Below, one piece after another: positions 1 through 5,088 of a stretch of DNA of 10,813 bases. A model generated the notes under the pieces. That model was not told where the DNA came from, did not search any database, and saw only the letters and a list, made by a program, of their open reading frames with translations. The translations under genes were made by a program, and so were the position numbers. This DNA comes from Collinsella sp. (lineage in GTDB: Bacteria > Actinomycetota > Coriobacteriia > Coriobacteriales > Coriobacteriaceae): positions 109,757-120,569 of the forward strand of contig DXLV01000001.1 of assembly GCA_019414545.1 (NCBI GenBank), given 5' to 3'. Position 1 is the stretch's first letter; each line of letters begins with the position of its first letter.

Positions 1-54
1 CCTATGACGTTCTGATTCGTAGTCAGACCCTCTATCCAGCTGAGGTAACGCCGC
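1..54 (-). tRNA. tRNA-Arg(ACG), 5' part only, cut by the window edge
   Basis: The minus strand from 54 down to 1 fits the cloverleaf exactly. It has a 7-nt acceptor strand GCGGCGT, then TA at positions 8-9, and a D arm CCTC-AGCTGGATA-GAGG. The anticodon arm TCTGA-CTACGAA-TCAGA carries anticodon ACG, which reads CGN arginine codons (inosine at the wobble position in bacteria). The variable loop is ACGTC, and the first strand of the T stem, ATAGG, ends at the window edge. The D-loop and anticodon-loop sequences match the usual bacterial tRNA-Arg(ACG). The T loop, the 3' acceptor strand and any CCA lie outside the window, so completeness cannot be judged. Confidence 0.93.
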
Positions 55-66
55 AGCGCAAGACAT

Positions 67-95
67 ATAAAACCACTTTAGCTTATTGGAGTCAA
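67..95 (-). promoter_or_regulatory. Sigma-70-type promoter of tRNA-Arg
   Basis: On the minus strand, TTGACT (90-95, five of six consensus bases) is followed by a 17-nt spacer and TTTTAT (67-72, four of six). The tRNA 5' end lies 12 nt downstream. Spacing and distance are what is expected for a stable-RNA promoter. It separates the tRNA from the protein gene ending at 132. Confidence 0.7.
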
Positions 96-131
96 GCACA
101 ATTTCAAACTTTTTTGTGGAACGCAGTCTTG

Positions 132-509
132 TCATGCTGCTCCGCATATACCGCCATTCCCCGTACGATCGATTGGCTTTTCGATCACGTCAAACTTAGC
201 ATCAAGTTCCCTCAGGAGCGATCTCACCCGCTGGGCACAATCATAATCGGCAAACGAGATACTCAACATGCGAGCAACCTGGTTAGATGTCCGGACCCCA
301 TAGAAATGCTCCAGGGCCACAAGCCCCTCGTGCGCCACAAACGTCTCAACCACATGCGGCGACTCCTCGTAGCACCATTGGGTCAACGGACCCTCACTCG
401 TCTGTCGAACCACCAGGCCACCCATGCCAGACGGCTCACACGTCACAAGCAGGTACTCTCCGCCCTCGTCGCTCTCAAACAAAATCACCCGATCATCAAA
501 CAGCTCCAT
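132..509 (-). CDS. Unrecognised 125-aa cytoplasmic protein
   Basis: I do not recognise the family. The protein is acidic, begins MELFDDRVILFESDE, and has no signal peptide or membrane segment. The first half looks beta-rich (EYLLVTCEPSG, GGLVVRQTS). The middle (residues about 48-70) and the stretch from about 75 to 105 look helical, so a small alpha/beta fold is likely. The three cysteines within the first 95 residues are isolated and form no metal-binding pattern. The ATG start follows AAAGGGG at a 5-nt spacing. The reading frame shows consistent G/C-ending codons (GTG, CTG, GAG), which supports a real gene over the overlapping plus-strand frame. Overall GC looks somewhat lower than in serS. 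No obvious terminator separates its stop from the tRNA-Arg promoter. Confidence 0.72.
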   Translation of the reverse strand: MELFDDRVILFESDEGGEYLLVTCEPSGMGGLVVRQTSEGPLTQWCYEESPHVVETFVAHEGLVALEHFYGVRTSNQVARMLSISFADYDCAQRVRSLLRELDAKFDVIEKPIDRTGNGGICGAA

Positions 510-635
510 CGCGTCCCCTTTCTCTCGCTCTTATTTAGCAAAAGCATAGCAGGTAGATGGCTGCATACAGAACAGTTGTTCGTGTGTTTTCTATTGAGCT
601 GTCCGCACAGCATGGTATGGACCTGCGCACGAAAT

Positions 636-659
636 AGGGCGCCCCCGAAGGAGCGCCCT
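636..659 (-). terminator. Rho-independent terminator of serS
   Basis: On the minus strand GGGCGCTCC pairs with GGGGCGCCC around a TTCG tetraloop, closed by an outer A-T pair. A G-U pair in the stem exists only in the minus-strand RNA, so this orientation folds better. It lies 23 nt after the serS stop. The following U tract is weak (TATTTC). Confidence 0.72.
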
Positions 660-682
660 TGCATATCGCCTATGCAGCCAAG

Positions 683-1966
683 TTACGCGACCGGCTCGAT
701 CTTCTCGAGGCCGCCCATGTAGGGACGCAGGACCTCGGGGATCGTGATGGTGCCGTCGGCGTTCTGGTAGTTCTCCAGAATGGCAGCCATGGTACGGCCA
801 GCCGGCAGGCCGGAACCGTTGAGGGTGTGCAGGTAGCGCGAACCCTTGAAGTTCTCGGGGTCGCGATACTTGATGTTGGCGCGGCGAGCCTGGAAGTCAC
901 CGCAGTTGGAGCAGGAGCTGATCTCCTTGTAGGCGTTGTAGCTCGGCAGCCAGACCTCGATGTCGTAGGTCTGACGGGCAGAGAAGCCCAAGTCGCCGGT
1001 GCACAGGCTAATCACGCGATACGGAAGGCCCAGCTGCTGCAGCAGGTACTCGGCCTCGGCGGTCATGCTCTCGAGCTCCTCGTCGGACTCCTCCGGCTTA
1101 GCGAACTTGACCATCTCGACCTTGTCGAACTCGTGCTGACGGATGATGCCACGGGTATCGCGACCGGCGGAACCGGCCTCCTCGCGGAAGCAGGGGGTGA
1201 AGGCGGTGTAGCGGCGCGGCAGGGTGTCGGCGTCGAGGACCTCACCGGCGTGCAGGTTGGTGAGCACGACCTCGGCGGTGGGGATCAGGAAGTTGTCGCC
1301 CGAGACGTGATAGGCGTCGTCCTCGAACTTGGGCAGCTGACCCGTGCCGAACATGGTCTGACGCTTGACGACGATGGGCGGCCACCACTCCTTGAAGCCA
1401 CGGCTCGTGTGCGTGTCCAGGAAGAAGTTGATAAGGGCGCGCTCAAGACGGGCGCCGGCGCCACCGAGAACGGTGAAGCGGCTGCCGGAGAGCTTGTTGC
1501 CGCGCTCGAAGTCAAGGATGTCGAGGTCGGTGCCCAGATCCCAGTGCGGCTTAAAGTCGAAGTCGAACTCGCGCGGGGTGCCCCAACGACGGCGCTCGAT
1601 GTTCTCGTCCTCGTCCTTGCCGTACGGCGTGGCCTCGCAAGGAATGTTGGGCAGGTGAGCCATGAAGTCGTACTGCTCCTGCTCGAGGGCGGTGCGGCGC
1701 TCGGCCAGACCGTCAATCTTCTCGTTGACGGCGCGCACGGCCTCCTTGGCGGCCTCGGCCTCGTCCTTCTTGCCCTCCTTCATCAGGGCGCCGATCTTCT
1801 TGGACTCGGCATTGCGCGTGGCTTGAAGTTCCTCGACCTCGGTGATGACGGCACGACGCTCGTCGTCGAGCTCAAAGAACTTCTCGCGATCCCAAGACGT
1901 CTGGCGGTTAGCCATGGCGACATCGATGGCATCGGGGTTCTCGCGAACAAACTTGATATCAAGCAT
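683..1966 (-). CDS. serS: Seryl-tRNA synthetase (class II), SerRS
   Basis: Charges tRNA-Ser with serine using ATP, in the cytoplasm. At 427 aa it has the usual family length. The start MLDIKFVREN is the standard N-terminus, and its ATG follows GGAGG by 5 nt. A longer frame beginning at 1993 adds nine unrelated residues and is rejected. Residues 25-105 form the heptad-rich coiled-coil arm that grips the long variable arm of tRNA-Ser. The class II core follows: the serine-binding TAE at 230-232, motif 2 around 260-285 (FREEAGSAGRDTRG, then RQHEFDKVEM), the EISSCSNCGDFQARR region at 348-362, and motif 3 at 383-396 (NGSGLPAGRTMAAI). Every expected motif is intact. The gene stands alone between a divergent promoter region and its own terminator, so it is probably monocistronic. 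No T-box leader was seen. Confidence 0.97.
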   Translation of the reverse strand: MLDIKFVRENPDAIDVAMANRQTSWDREKFFELDDERRAVITEVEELQATRNAESKKIGALMKEGKKDEAEAAKEAVRAVNEKIDGLAERRTALEQEQYDFMAHLPNIPCEATPYGKDEDENIERRRWGTPREFDFDFKPHWDLGTDLDILDFERGNKLSGSRFTVLGGAGARLERALINFFLDTHTSRGFKEWWPPIVVKRQTMFGTGQLPKFEDDAYHVSGDNFLIPTAEVVLTNLHAGEVLDADTLPRRYTAFTPCFREEAGSAGRDTRGIIRQHEFDKVEMVKFAKPEESDEELESMTAEAEYLLQQLGLPYRVISLCTGDLGFSARQTYDIEVWLPSYNAYKEISSCSNCGDFQARRANIKYRDPENFKGSRYLHTLNGSGLPAGRTMAAILENYQNADGTITIPEVLRPYMGGLEKIEPVA

Positions 1967-1995
1967 TAGATCCTCCGGCGATATACATTCCATTT

Positions 1996-2034
1996 AGGTT
2001 GCAACCTTGTACATGTATGGGCAAGTATATACTT
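1996..2034. repeat. Three consecutive perfect palindromes in the serS upstream region
   Basis: In 39 bp there are AGGTTGCAACCT (1996-2007), TACATGTA (2010-2017) and AAGTATATACTT (2023-2034), each a perfect palindrome. In addition ATACAT (1983-1988) and ATGTAT (2013-2018) form an inverted pair around the first palindrome. The first two would lie in the serS 5' untranslated region and the third coincides with the proposed -10 region. They may be operator sites or RNA structure. No regulator can be assigned. Confidence 0.55.
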
Positions 2035-2053
2035 ATGAGCGTTTACGACCCAA
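2024..2053 (-). promoter_or_regulatory. Probable serS promoter, overlapping a divergent -10 box
   Basis: On the minus strand, TTGGGT (2048-2053) is followed by an 18-nt spacer and TATACT (2024-2029, five of six consensus bases), giving a leader of about 50 nt to the serS ATG. The -10 lies in the palindrome AAGTATATACTT, so the plus strand also reads TATACT (2028-2033), which could serve the 57-aa gene. A plus-strand TTGTAC at 2007-2012 gives only a 15-nt spacer, so the plus-strand promoter is less certain. Confidence 0.45.
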
Positions 2054-2077
2054 CTCAACTACGCAAGAAGGCACCCA

Positions 2078-2251
2078 ATGGACGCAGTTTTTTCCTTTTT
2101 GTTTGGCACCCGCACCGGTTTTGCCATCCTTTTCGCCGGCGGCATCCTGCTGTTTGCGATTATTGCCTTTGTAATGGAAAAGCGCACCCATAAGATGTAT
2201 GTCGACCGCGGCCCCAAGTCCGAGGACGAAGAAGACAGCTTCTGGGACTAA
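2078..2251 (+). CDS. Small single-pass membrane protein, 57 aa
   Basis: This is a 57-codon gene starting at an ATG preceded by AGAAGG at a 6-nt spacing and ending in TAA. The product starts MDAVFSFLFGTRTG. It has one hydrophobic segment at about residues 14-32, rich in Ile, Leu, Phe, Ala and Gly, then a basic stretch with MEKRTHK. The C-terminus is strongly acidic (SEDEEDSFWD). The positive charges right after the membrane segment favour an N-out, C-in arrangement with the acidic tail in the cytoplasm. I do not recognise a family. It is the only supported plus-strand gene, divergent from serS, and is followed after about 50 nt by a strong hairpin terminator. A complete translation unit with ribosome binding site, clear topology and terminator makes it credible despite its size. 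Confidence 0.72.
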   Translation: MDAVFSFLFGTRTGFAILFAGGILLFAIIAFVMEKRTHKMYVDRGPKSEDEEDSFWD

Positions 2252-2255
2252 CCCG

Positions 2256-2411
2256 CCAAAAAGGGACAGGTTTATTTTGGTCGGTTTTATCTGGGCAAAC
2301 GCAAGTGCCCCGCAACTGGAATTGAACCAGTTGCGGGGCACTTTTCGCTAAAAGGACAAAACCGCAGGAAAAACCTGCCAAAATAAACTGTCCCTTTTTT
2401 GGTCGGTTTTA
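2256..2411. repeat. Inverted-repeat element (MITE-like or REP-like) between the 57-aa gene and proC
   Basis: The 25-nt arms 2256-2280 and 2378-2402 are inverted copies differing only by one A and one G indel. Both contain GGGACAG followed by TTTATTTTGG on one strand or the other. Similarity continues inward for about 14 more bases, giving arms of roughly 39 bp. The word TTTTGGTCGGTTTTA also occurs as a 15-bp direct repeat at 2275-2289 and 2397-2411, and the second copy ends in the proC stop codon. Inside the arms are CGGTTTT/AAAACCG (2282-2288 with 2358-2364), a small hairpin GCAGG-AAAAA-CCTGC (2364-2378) and the terminator at 2303-2345. It has no coding capacity. It resembles a mobile or interspersed repeat, but no second copy is present in the window. 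Confidence 0.6.
2303..2345. terminator. Strong hairpin terminator shared by the 57-aa gene and proC
   Basis: A perfect 17-bp stem (2303-2319 with 2327-2343) closes a 7-nt loop. On the plus strand it ends in a TTTT run (2342-2345), so it terminates the 57-aa gene. On the minus strand it lies about 65 nt after the proC stop and is followed by a weaker CGTTTGC. The two genes converge on it, so it probably works in both directions, better in the plus direction. Confidence 0.85.
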
Positions 2412-3179
2412 CTGGAGGGTTGCGTCGATTGCCTTGACCAGGGCGCTGCGCATGCCGGCGTCCTCGAGTGCAACGACGCCCTTGATGGTGGCACCGCCGG
2501 GCGAGCATACGGCATCCTTCATCGCCGCAGGATGCTGGCCAGTTGCAAGCTGCAGCTTTGCCGTACCCAGCACCATCTGGCTCACAATGCGATAAGCATC
2601 CGCACGCGGGATACCGTGCTTGACCGCCGCATCGCCCAGGGCCTCGATTGCCATGGCGACAAACGCCGGAGCGCAACCACCCACCGTGCCGCCCACAAAC
2701 AGCAGGCTTGTGTCGAGCTCGACGACAGCGCCAAGCTTACCGAGCAGGTCGAGCACCACAGCACGCTGCTCGTCGTTAAGCGTCGAAGCCTTCTCGCAGG
2801 CGATGACGCCCTCGCCCACCGAAACCGGCGTGTTGGGCACCGTCGAGATATGCGCGACGCCCGGCAGGACCTGCTCCCACTTGGCACTGTCCCAGGTCCA
2901 GGCAACCGACAGAACGACCTTTTTGGCAAGAGCATCCTTGAGCGGGGCGAATACCTTCTCGATCATGTACGGTTTGACCGCAGCGACCACGATATCGGAT
3001 GCGGCGACAACCTCGGCGGCATCGTGGCAGGCGACCATGCCGCGCACCTCGCAACGCTCGACCAAAGCATCGTAGCGGCCTGCGCAGGCGCACATGTCGC
3101 CCGCGGCCACGCCGGCGGCAATCCAGCCATCGGCCATAGCACTCGCCATATTGCCAAAACCGACAAATCCGATCTTCAT
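2409..3179 (-). CDS. proC: Pyrroline-5-carboxylate reductase
   Basis: Catalyses the last step of proline synthesis, reducing 1-pyrroline-5-carboxylate to L-proline with NAD(P)H in the cytoplasm. At 256 aa it is slightly shorter than the usual 265-275. The N-terminal Rossmann motif is GFVGFGNMASAM (residues 4-15). VAAVKPY near 65-71 and VPNTPVSVGEG near 114-124 match the family's VKPQ and MPNTP regions. The C-terminal family signature is at 227-242 (PGGATIKGVVALEDAG). The ATG follows GAGAGGA at 7 nt. It is the last gene after the SPFH gene and rlmH, 74 nt beyond rlmH, and may be co-transcribed with them. The TAA stop falls in the repeated word TTTTGGTCGGTTTTA, so the inverted-repeat element begins exactly at the 3' end of the gene. 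Confidence 0.95.
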   Translation of the reverse strand: MKIGFVGFGNMASAMADGWIAAGVAAGDMCACAGRYDALVERCEVRGMVACHDAAEVVAASDIVVAAVKPYMIEKVFAPLKDALAKKVVLSVAWTWDSAKWEQVLPGVAHISTVPNTPVSVGEGVIACEKASTLNDEQRAVVLDLLGKLGAVVELDTSLLFVGGTVGGCAPAFVAMAIEALGDAAVKHGIPRADAYRIVSQMVLGTAKLQLATGQHPAAMKDAVCSPGGATIKGVVALEDAGMRSALVKAIDATLQ

Positions 3180-3253
3180 ATCACACAGTCCTCTCAGATG
3201 CGTTCCTCAAAAACGAAAGTCATTGTCCCACGCTATTGTTTCGTATTGCCGAC

Positions 3254-3724
3254 CTACTTGTGATACGGCTCGCCACGACTGATCTTGCAGGCACGGTAAA
3301 TCTGCTCTAGCAGCACCACACGCGCCAGGTTATGCGGCAAGGTAATGCGTCCAAAGCTGAGCATCTCGTCGGCGCGGGCGCGCACCTCATCACTCACGCC
3401 GTCCGAACCGCCGATTACAAAGGCAATGTCGCTGCTGCCTCGCAGCATAAGATCGTCGAGCCTCGCCGAAAACTCCTCGCTCGAGCGCTCCTTGCCCTCG
3501 ATAGCCAGCAGGATCACATGCGCTCGAGATGGCAAGGCGGCAAGAATCGCCGCCCCCTCCTTGTCGCGCGCGGCATCCACGCCGCCCGCCTTAGCCGGGT
3601 CGATATCGGCCACCTCGCGGATATCCACCTTGGCATAGGCACCTAGGCGCTTGGTGTACTCAGCGCACGCGTCCTTCCAAAAGCGCTCCTTGAGCTTACC
3701 GACGCAAACGACGGTGTATTTCAC
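3254..3724 (-). CDS. rlmH: 23S rRNA pseudouridine-1915 N3-methyltransferase, RlmH
   Basis: A SPOUT-family enzyme that methylates pseudouridine 1915 in helix 69 of 23S rRNA with S-adenosylmethionine, acting on assembled 70S ribosomes as a homodimer. The length of 156 aa is typical. Family marks are the start MKYTVVCVGKLKE, the SAM-loop FVIGGSDGVSDEV (102-114), the knot segment LPHNLARVVLLEQIYRA (129-145) and the invariant C-terminal GEPYHK (151-156). It starts at GTG. The ribosome binding site AAGGAG (3734-3739) lies inside the last codons of the SPFH gene, whose TAG ends 6 nt before this start, so the two genes are probably translationally coupled. It is older known as YbeA/YydA. Confidence 0.96.
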   Translation of the reverse strand: MKYTVVCVGKLKERFWKDACAEYTKRLGAYAKVDIREVADIDPAKAGGVDAARDKEGAAILAALPSRAHVILLAIEGKERSSEEFSARLDDLMLRGSSDIAFVIGGSDGVSDEVRARADEMLSFGRITLPHNLARVVLLEQIYRACKISRGEPYHK

Positions 3725-3730
3725 GCGCGT

Positions 3731-4669
3731 CTACTCCTTCGAATCGTTTTGAACTTTGCCGGCGGCCAGCATCTGCTCGAACATCGAGGCCGACTGCGAA
3801 AAGTCGCTCGGCAGCACGACCGTCGAGGTTTTACCCGTGCGAGCGAACTCCGTCATCATCTCGGACCACTGCGTAAACATGAACAGTTGGTTGGCCTCGT
3901 CATTGCCGACACCCGTCTCCTGGATGATCTCGAGCGAATCTTTGATACCCAGCGCGATGGCCTTGCGCTGGTTGGCGATGCCCTCACCCGCCTTTTCCAT
4001 AGCCTCGGCCTCGGCGGTCGCCTCGGTGACGCGCTTGATGCGGTCGGCCTCGGCGAGCTCCTGCGCGGCAGCGCGCTTGCGCTGGGCAGCGTTGATGTCG
4101 TTCATGGAGTTCTCAACCTCGGTCGGCAGTGCGATTTTGGTGATGAGCGTCGACACGAGGGTGAAGCCGTAGGCGGCCATCTGCTCGGAAACGGTAGCGT
4201 TGACATCCTTGGCGATGTCATCCTTCTTGGCAAAGACCTCATCGAGTGTGTAGACGGGGATGGAGGAGCGCAGGGCGTCGGTGATGAAGTCGCGCATCTG
4301 GTCGACGGGCTCCTGCAGCATATAGTAGCTCTTGTAGATGCCCGAATCTGCCGGGCCGGCGCCCATGTCATAGCTCACGTGGTACTGAGCGGAGACCTCA
4401 AGGCCAATGGTCACGTTGTCCTGGGTCTTAACGTCGATGCCAAAACCATTTTTCATGGTGCGCAGACTCACCGTGGCGGCCTTGCGGTCAATCACGGGCA
4501 CCTTCACGTGGAAGCCCGCGTTGACGATACGATTGAACTTACCCAAGCGCTCGATGATCACAGCGTGCTGCTGCTCAACGACGTAGCAGGCGTTGGGGAG
4601 CAGCAGCAACAGGATGATGATGGGAATCAAAAGGCTGGTAAGGGCGGCGATGATACCGGAAAACAGCAT
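3731..4669 (-). CDS. SPFH/Band 7 membrane protein, stomatin or hypersensitive-induced-response type
   Basis: A membrane-anchored SPFH-domain scaffold protein of 312 aa. Start chosen at ATG 4667-4669, which follows AGGAG by 5 nt and opens directly into the hydrophobic anchor. A GTG frame seven codons upstream lacks a ribosome binding site. Residues 5-25 are the anchor (a run of Leu/Ile), followed by the Band 7 domain from about 28 to 195 with IIERLGKFNRIVNAGFHVK and NVTIGLEVSAQYHV. A charged Ala/Glu coiled coil (about 195-230) follows, then a C-terminal segment with FTQWSEMMTEFARTGKT. The coiled coil beginning MNDINAAQRKR and the TVVLPSDF end resemble the hypersensitive-induced-response subgroup. 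Such proteins oligomerise at membranes and often influence proteases or lipid domains; the role here is unknown. No NfeD partner is adjacent; rlmH follows 6 nt downstream. Confidence 0.9.
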   Translation of the reverse strand: MLFSGIIAALTSLLIPIIILLLLLPNACYVVEQQHAVIIERLGKFNRIVNAGFHVKVPVIDRKAATVSLRTMKNGFGIDVKTQDNVTIGLEVSAQYHVSYDMGAGPADSGIYKSYYMLQEPVDQMRDFITDALRSSIPVYTLDEVFAKKDDIAKDVNATVSEQMAAYGFTLVSTLITKIALPTEVENSMNDINAAQRKRAAAQELAEADRIKRVTEATAEAEAMEKAGEGIANQRKAIALGIKDSLEIIQETGVGNDEANQLFMFTQWSEMMTEFARTGKTSTVVLPSDFSQSASMFEQMLAAGKVQNDSKE

Positions 4670-4726
4670 GGTCTCTCCTCTGATAGGCACACGTTGGCAT
4701 TAGGATACCCGTCCAAGGAGATCGTG

Positions 4727-4787
4727 CATAACAAAAAAAGCTCCCATTGCTGGGAGCTCTTTCATTTAATGGTGCGGGCGAAAGGAC
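4727..4787. repeat. Distal copy of the tRNA-Leu 3'-end/terminator direct repeat
   Basis: This 61-bp block is identical to 4917-4976 except for one extra A in the A run. Read on the minus strand it holds the last 18 nt of tRNA-Leu including CCA (GTCCTTTCGCCCGCACCA), an AT-rich link, and the terminator hairpin. It has no tRNA body, because the sequence upstream diverges immediately after GTCC. It is therefore a tRNA fragment and not a gene. The arrangement is that of a tRNA-end integration scar or a segmental duplication. Confidence 0.88.
4733..4758 (-). terminator. Second, duplicated terminator downstream of tRNA-Leu
   Basis: The minus-strand stem AGCTCCCA-GCAA-TGGGAGCT (4739-4758) runs into seven U residues. 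It is the duplicate of the terminator at 4923-4947 and lies about 65 nt upstream of the SPFH start, insulating that gene from tRNA-Leu transcription. Confidence 0.82.
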
Positions 4788-4916
4788 GTCCGCGTATCCG
4801 CTTCGCGGATCCGCACCGGCTTCGCCCGCCTGCCGGCGGACTCGCCAGCTCGCTAAAAACGCTCCGCGTTTTCTTGACGCTCGCTCCTTCACAGGTTCAA
4901 GTCCCTGCGATGAGCA
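4788..4916. other. 129-bp GC-rich, hairpin-rich insert between the two tRNA-end repeats
   Basis: No credible gene is visible. The segment is packed with short inverted repeats: ATCCGC-TTC-GCGGAT near 4796-4810, GGC-TTC-GCC, CCGGC pairing with GCCGG, GTCCGC near the left end pairing with GCGGAC, and AAAACGC-TCC-GCGTTTT (4856-4872), which could act as a terminator in either direction. Near its right end the plus strand reads AGGTTCAAGTCC then CTGCGATGAGCA, which looks like a degenerate tRNA T arm and acceptor end in the opposite orientation to tRNA-Leu. A long minus-strand frame runs through the region but only reads across tRNA and hairpins. Confidence 0.6.
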
Positions 4917-4976
4917 CATAACAAAAAAGCTCCCATTGCTGGGAGCTCTTTCATTTAATGGTGCGGGCGAAAGGAC
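4917..4976. repeat. Proximal copy of the direct repeat, inside tRNA-Leu
   Basis: This is the 60-bp partner of 4727-4787. It covers the 3' 18 nt of the intact tRNA-Leu, the 11-nt link, the terminator hairpin and the GTTATG that follows. Together with the insert it makes a repeat unit of about 190 bp. Confidence 0.88.
4923..4947 (-). terminator. Rho-independent terminator of tRNA-Leu
   Basis: On the minus strand AGCTCCCA pairs with TGGGAGCT around GCAA, followed by six U residues. It starts 11 nt after the encoded CCA of tRNA-Leu. Confidence 0.9.
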
Positions 4977-5045
4977 TTGAACCTTCATGGGGTTGCCCCC
5001 ATACGGACCTGAACCGTACGCGTCTGCCAATTCCGCCACGCCCGC
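4959..5045 (-). tRNA. tRNA-Leu(CAG), complete, CCA encoded
   Basis: This is an 87-nt class II tRNA. The acceptor GCGGGCG pairs with CGCCCGC, followed by discriminator A and an encoded CCA. The anticodon arm TACGG-TTCAGGT-CCGTA carries anticodon CAG, which reads the CUG codon. The long variable arm TGGGGGCAACCCCA and the T arm GAAGG-TTCAAGT-CCTTT are complete; the T stem includes one G-U pair. It lies downstream of tatD on the same strand and has its own promoter and terminator. Its 3' end is duplicated at 4727-4787. Confidence 0.97.
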
Positions 5046-5056
5046 GTGCAGGAATT

Positions 5057-5085
5057 AGAATAACGGAGCGCCACCGCGAACGCAA
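5057..5085 (-). promoter_or_regulatory. Promoter of tRNA-Leu
   Basis: On the minus strand, TTGCGT (5080-5085) is followed by a 17-nt spacer and TATTCT (5057-5062), both with four of six consensus bases. The -10 ends 11 nt before the tRNA 5' end. The -35 lies 3 nt beyond the tatD stop codon, so the intergenic space is just large enough for this promoter. Confidence 0.68.
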
Positions 5086-5088
5086 GAA

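Noticed and set aside
114..722. Plus-strand frame of 202 codons across the 125-aa gene and the serS terminator
   Set aside because: It has no ribosome binding site, runs through a terminator hairpin and into the end of serS, and its composition (many His, Arg, Pro) is typical of antisense translation.
659..1969. Long plus-strand frame of 436 codons opposite serS
   Set aside because: It is the antisense shadow of a high-GC gene; serS has all class II motifs and a ribosome binding site.
3213..3244. Possible terminator between rlmH and proC (ACGAAA/TTTCGT with a following T run)
   Set aside because: The stem has only 6 AT-rich pairs with a 20-nt loop; too weak to call.
4670..4726. Promoter for the SPFH gene
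   Set aside because: Candidate boxes (TTGGAC, TATCCT) overlap or have wrong spacing. A promoter is expected here because of the terminator upstream, but I cannot place it.
4727..4787. A second tRNA-Leu gene
   Set aside because: Only the last 18 nt including CCA are present; D, anticodon and variable arms are missing.
4575..5039. Minus-strand 154-codon frame through tRNA-Leu, the insert and the SPFH start
   Set aside because: It translates a tRNA and hairpins and includes a duplicated peptide only because the DNA is duplicated; it is a typical misannotation.
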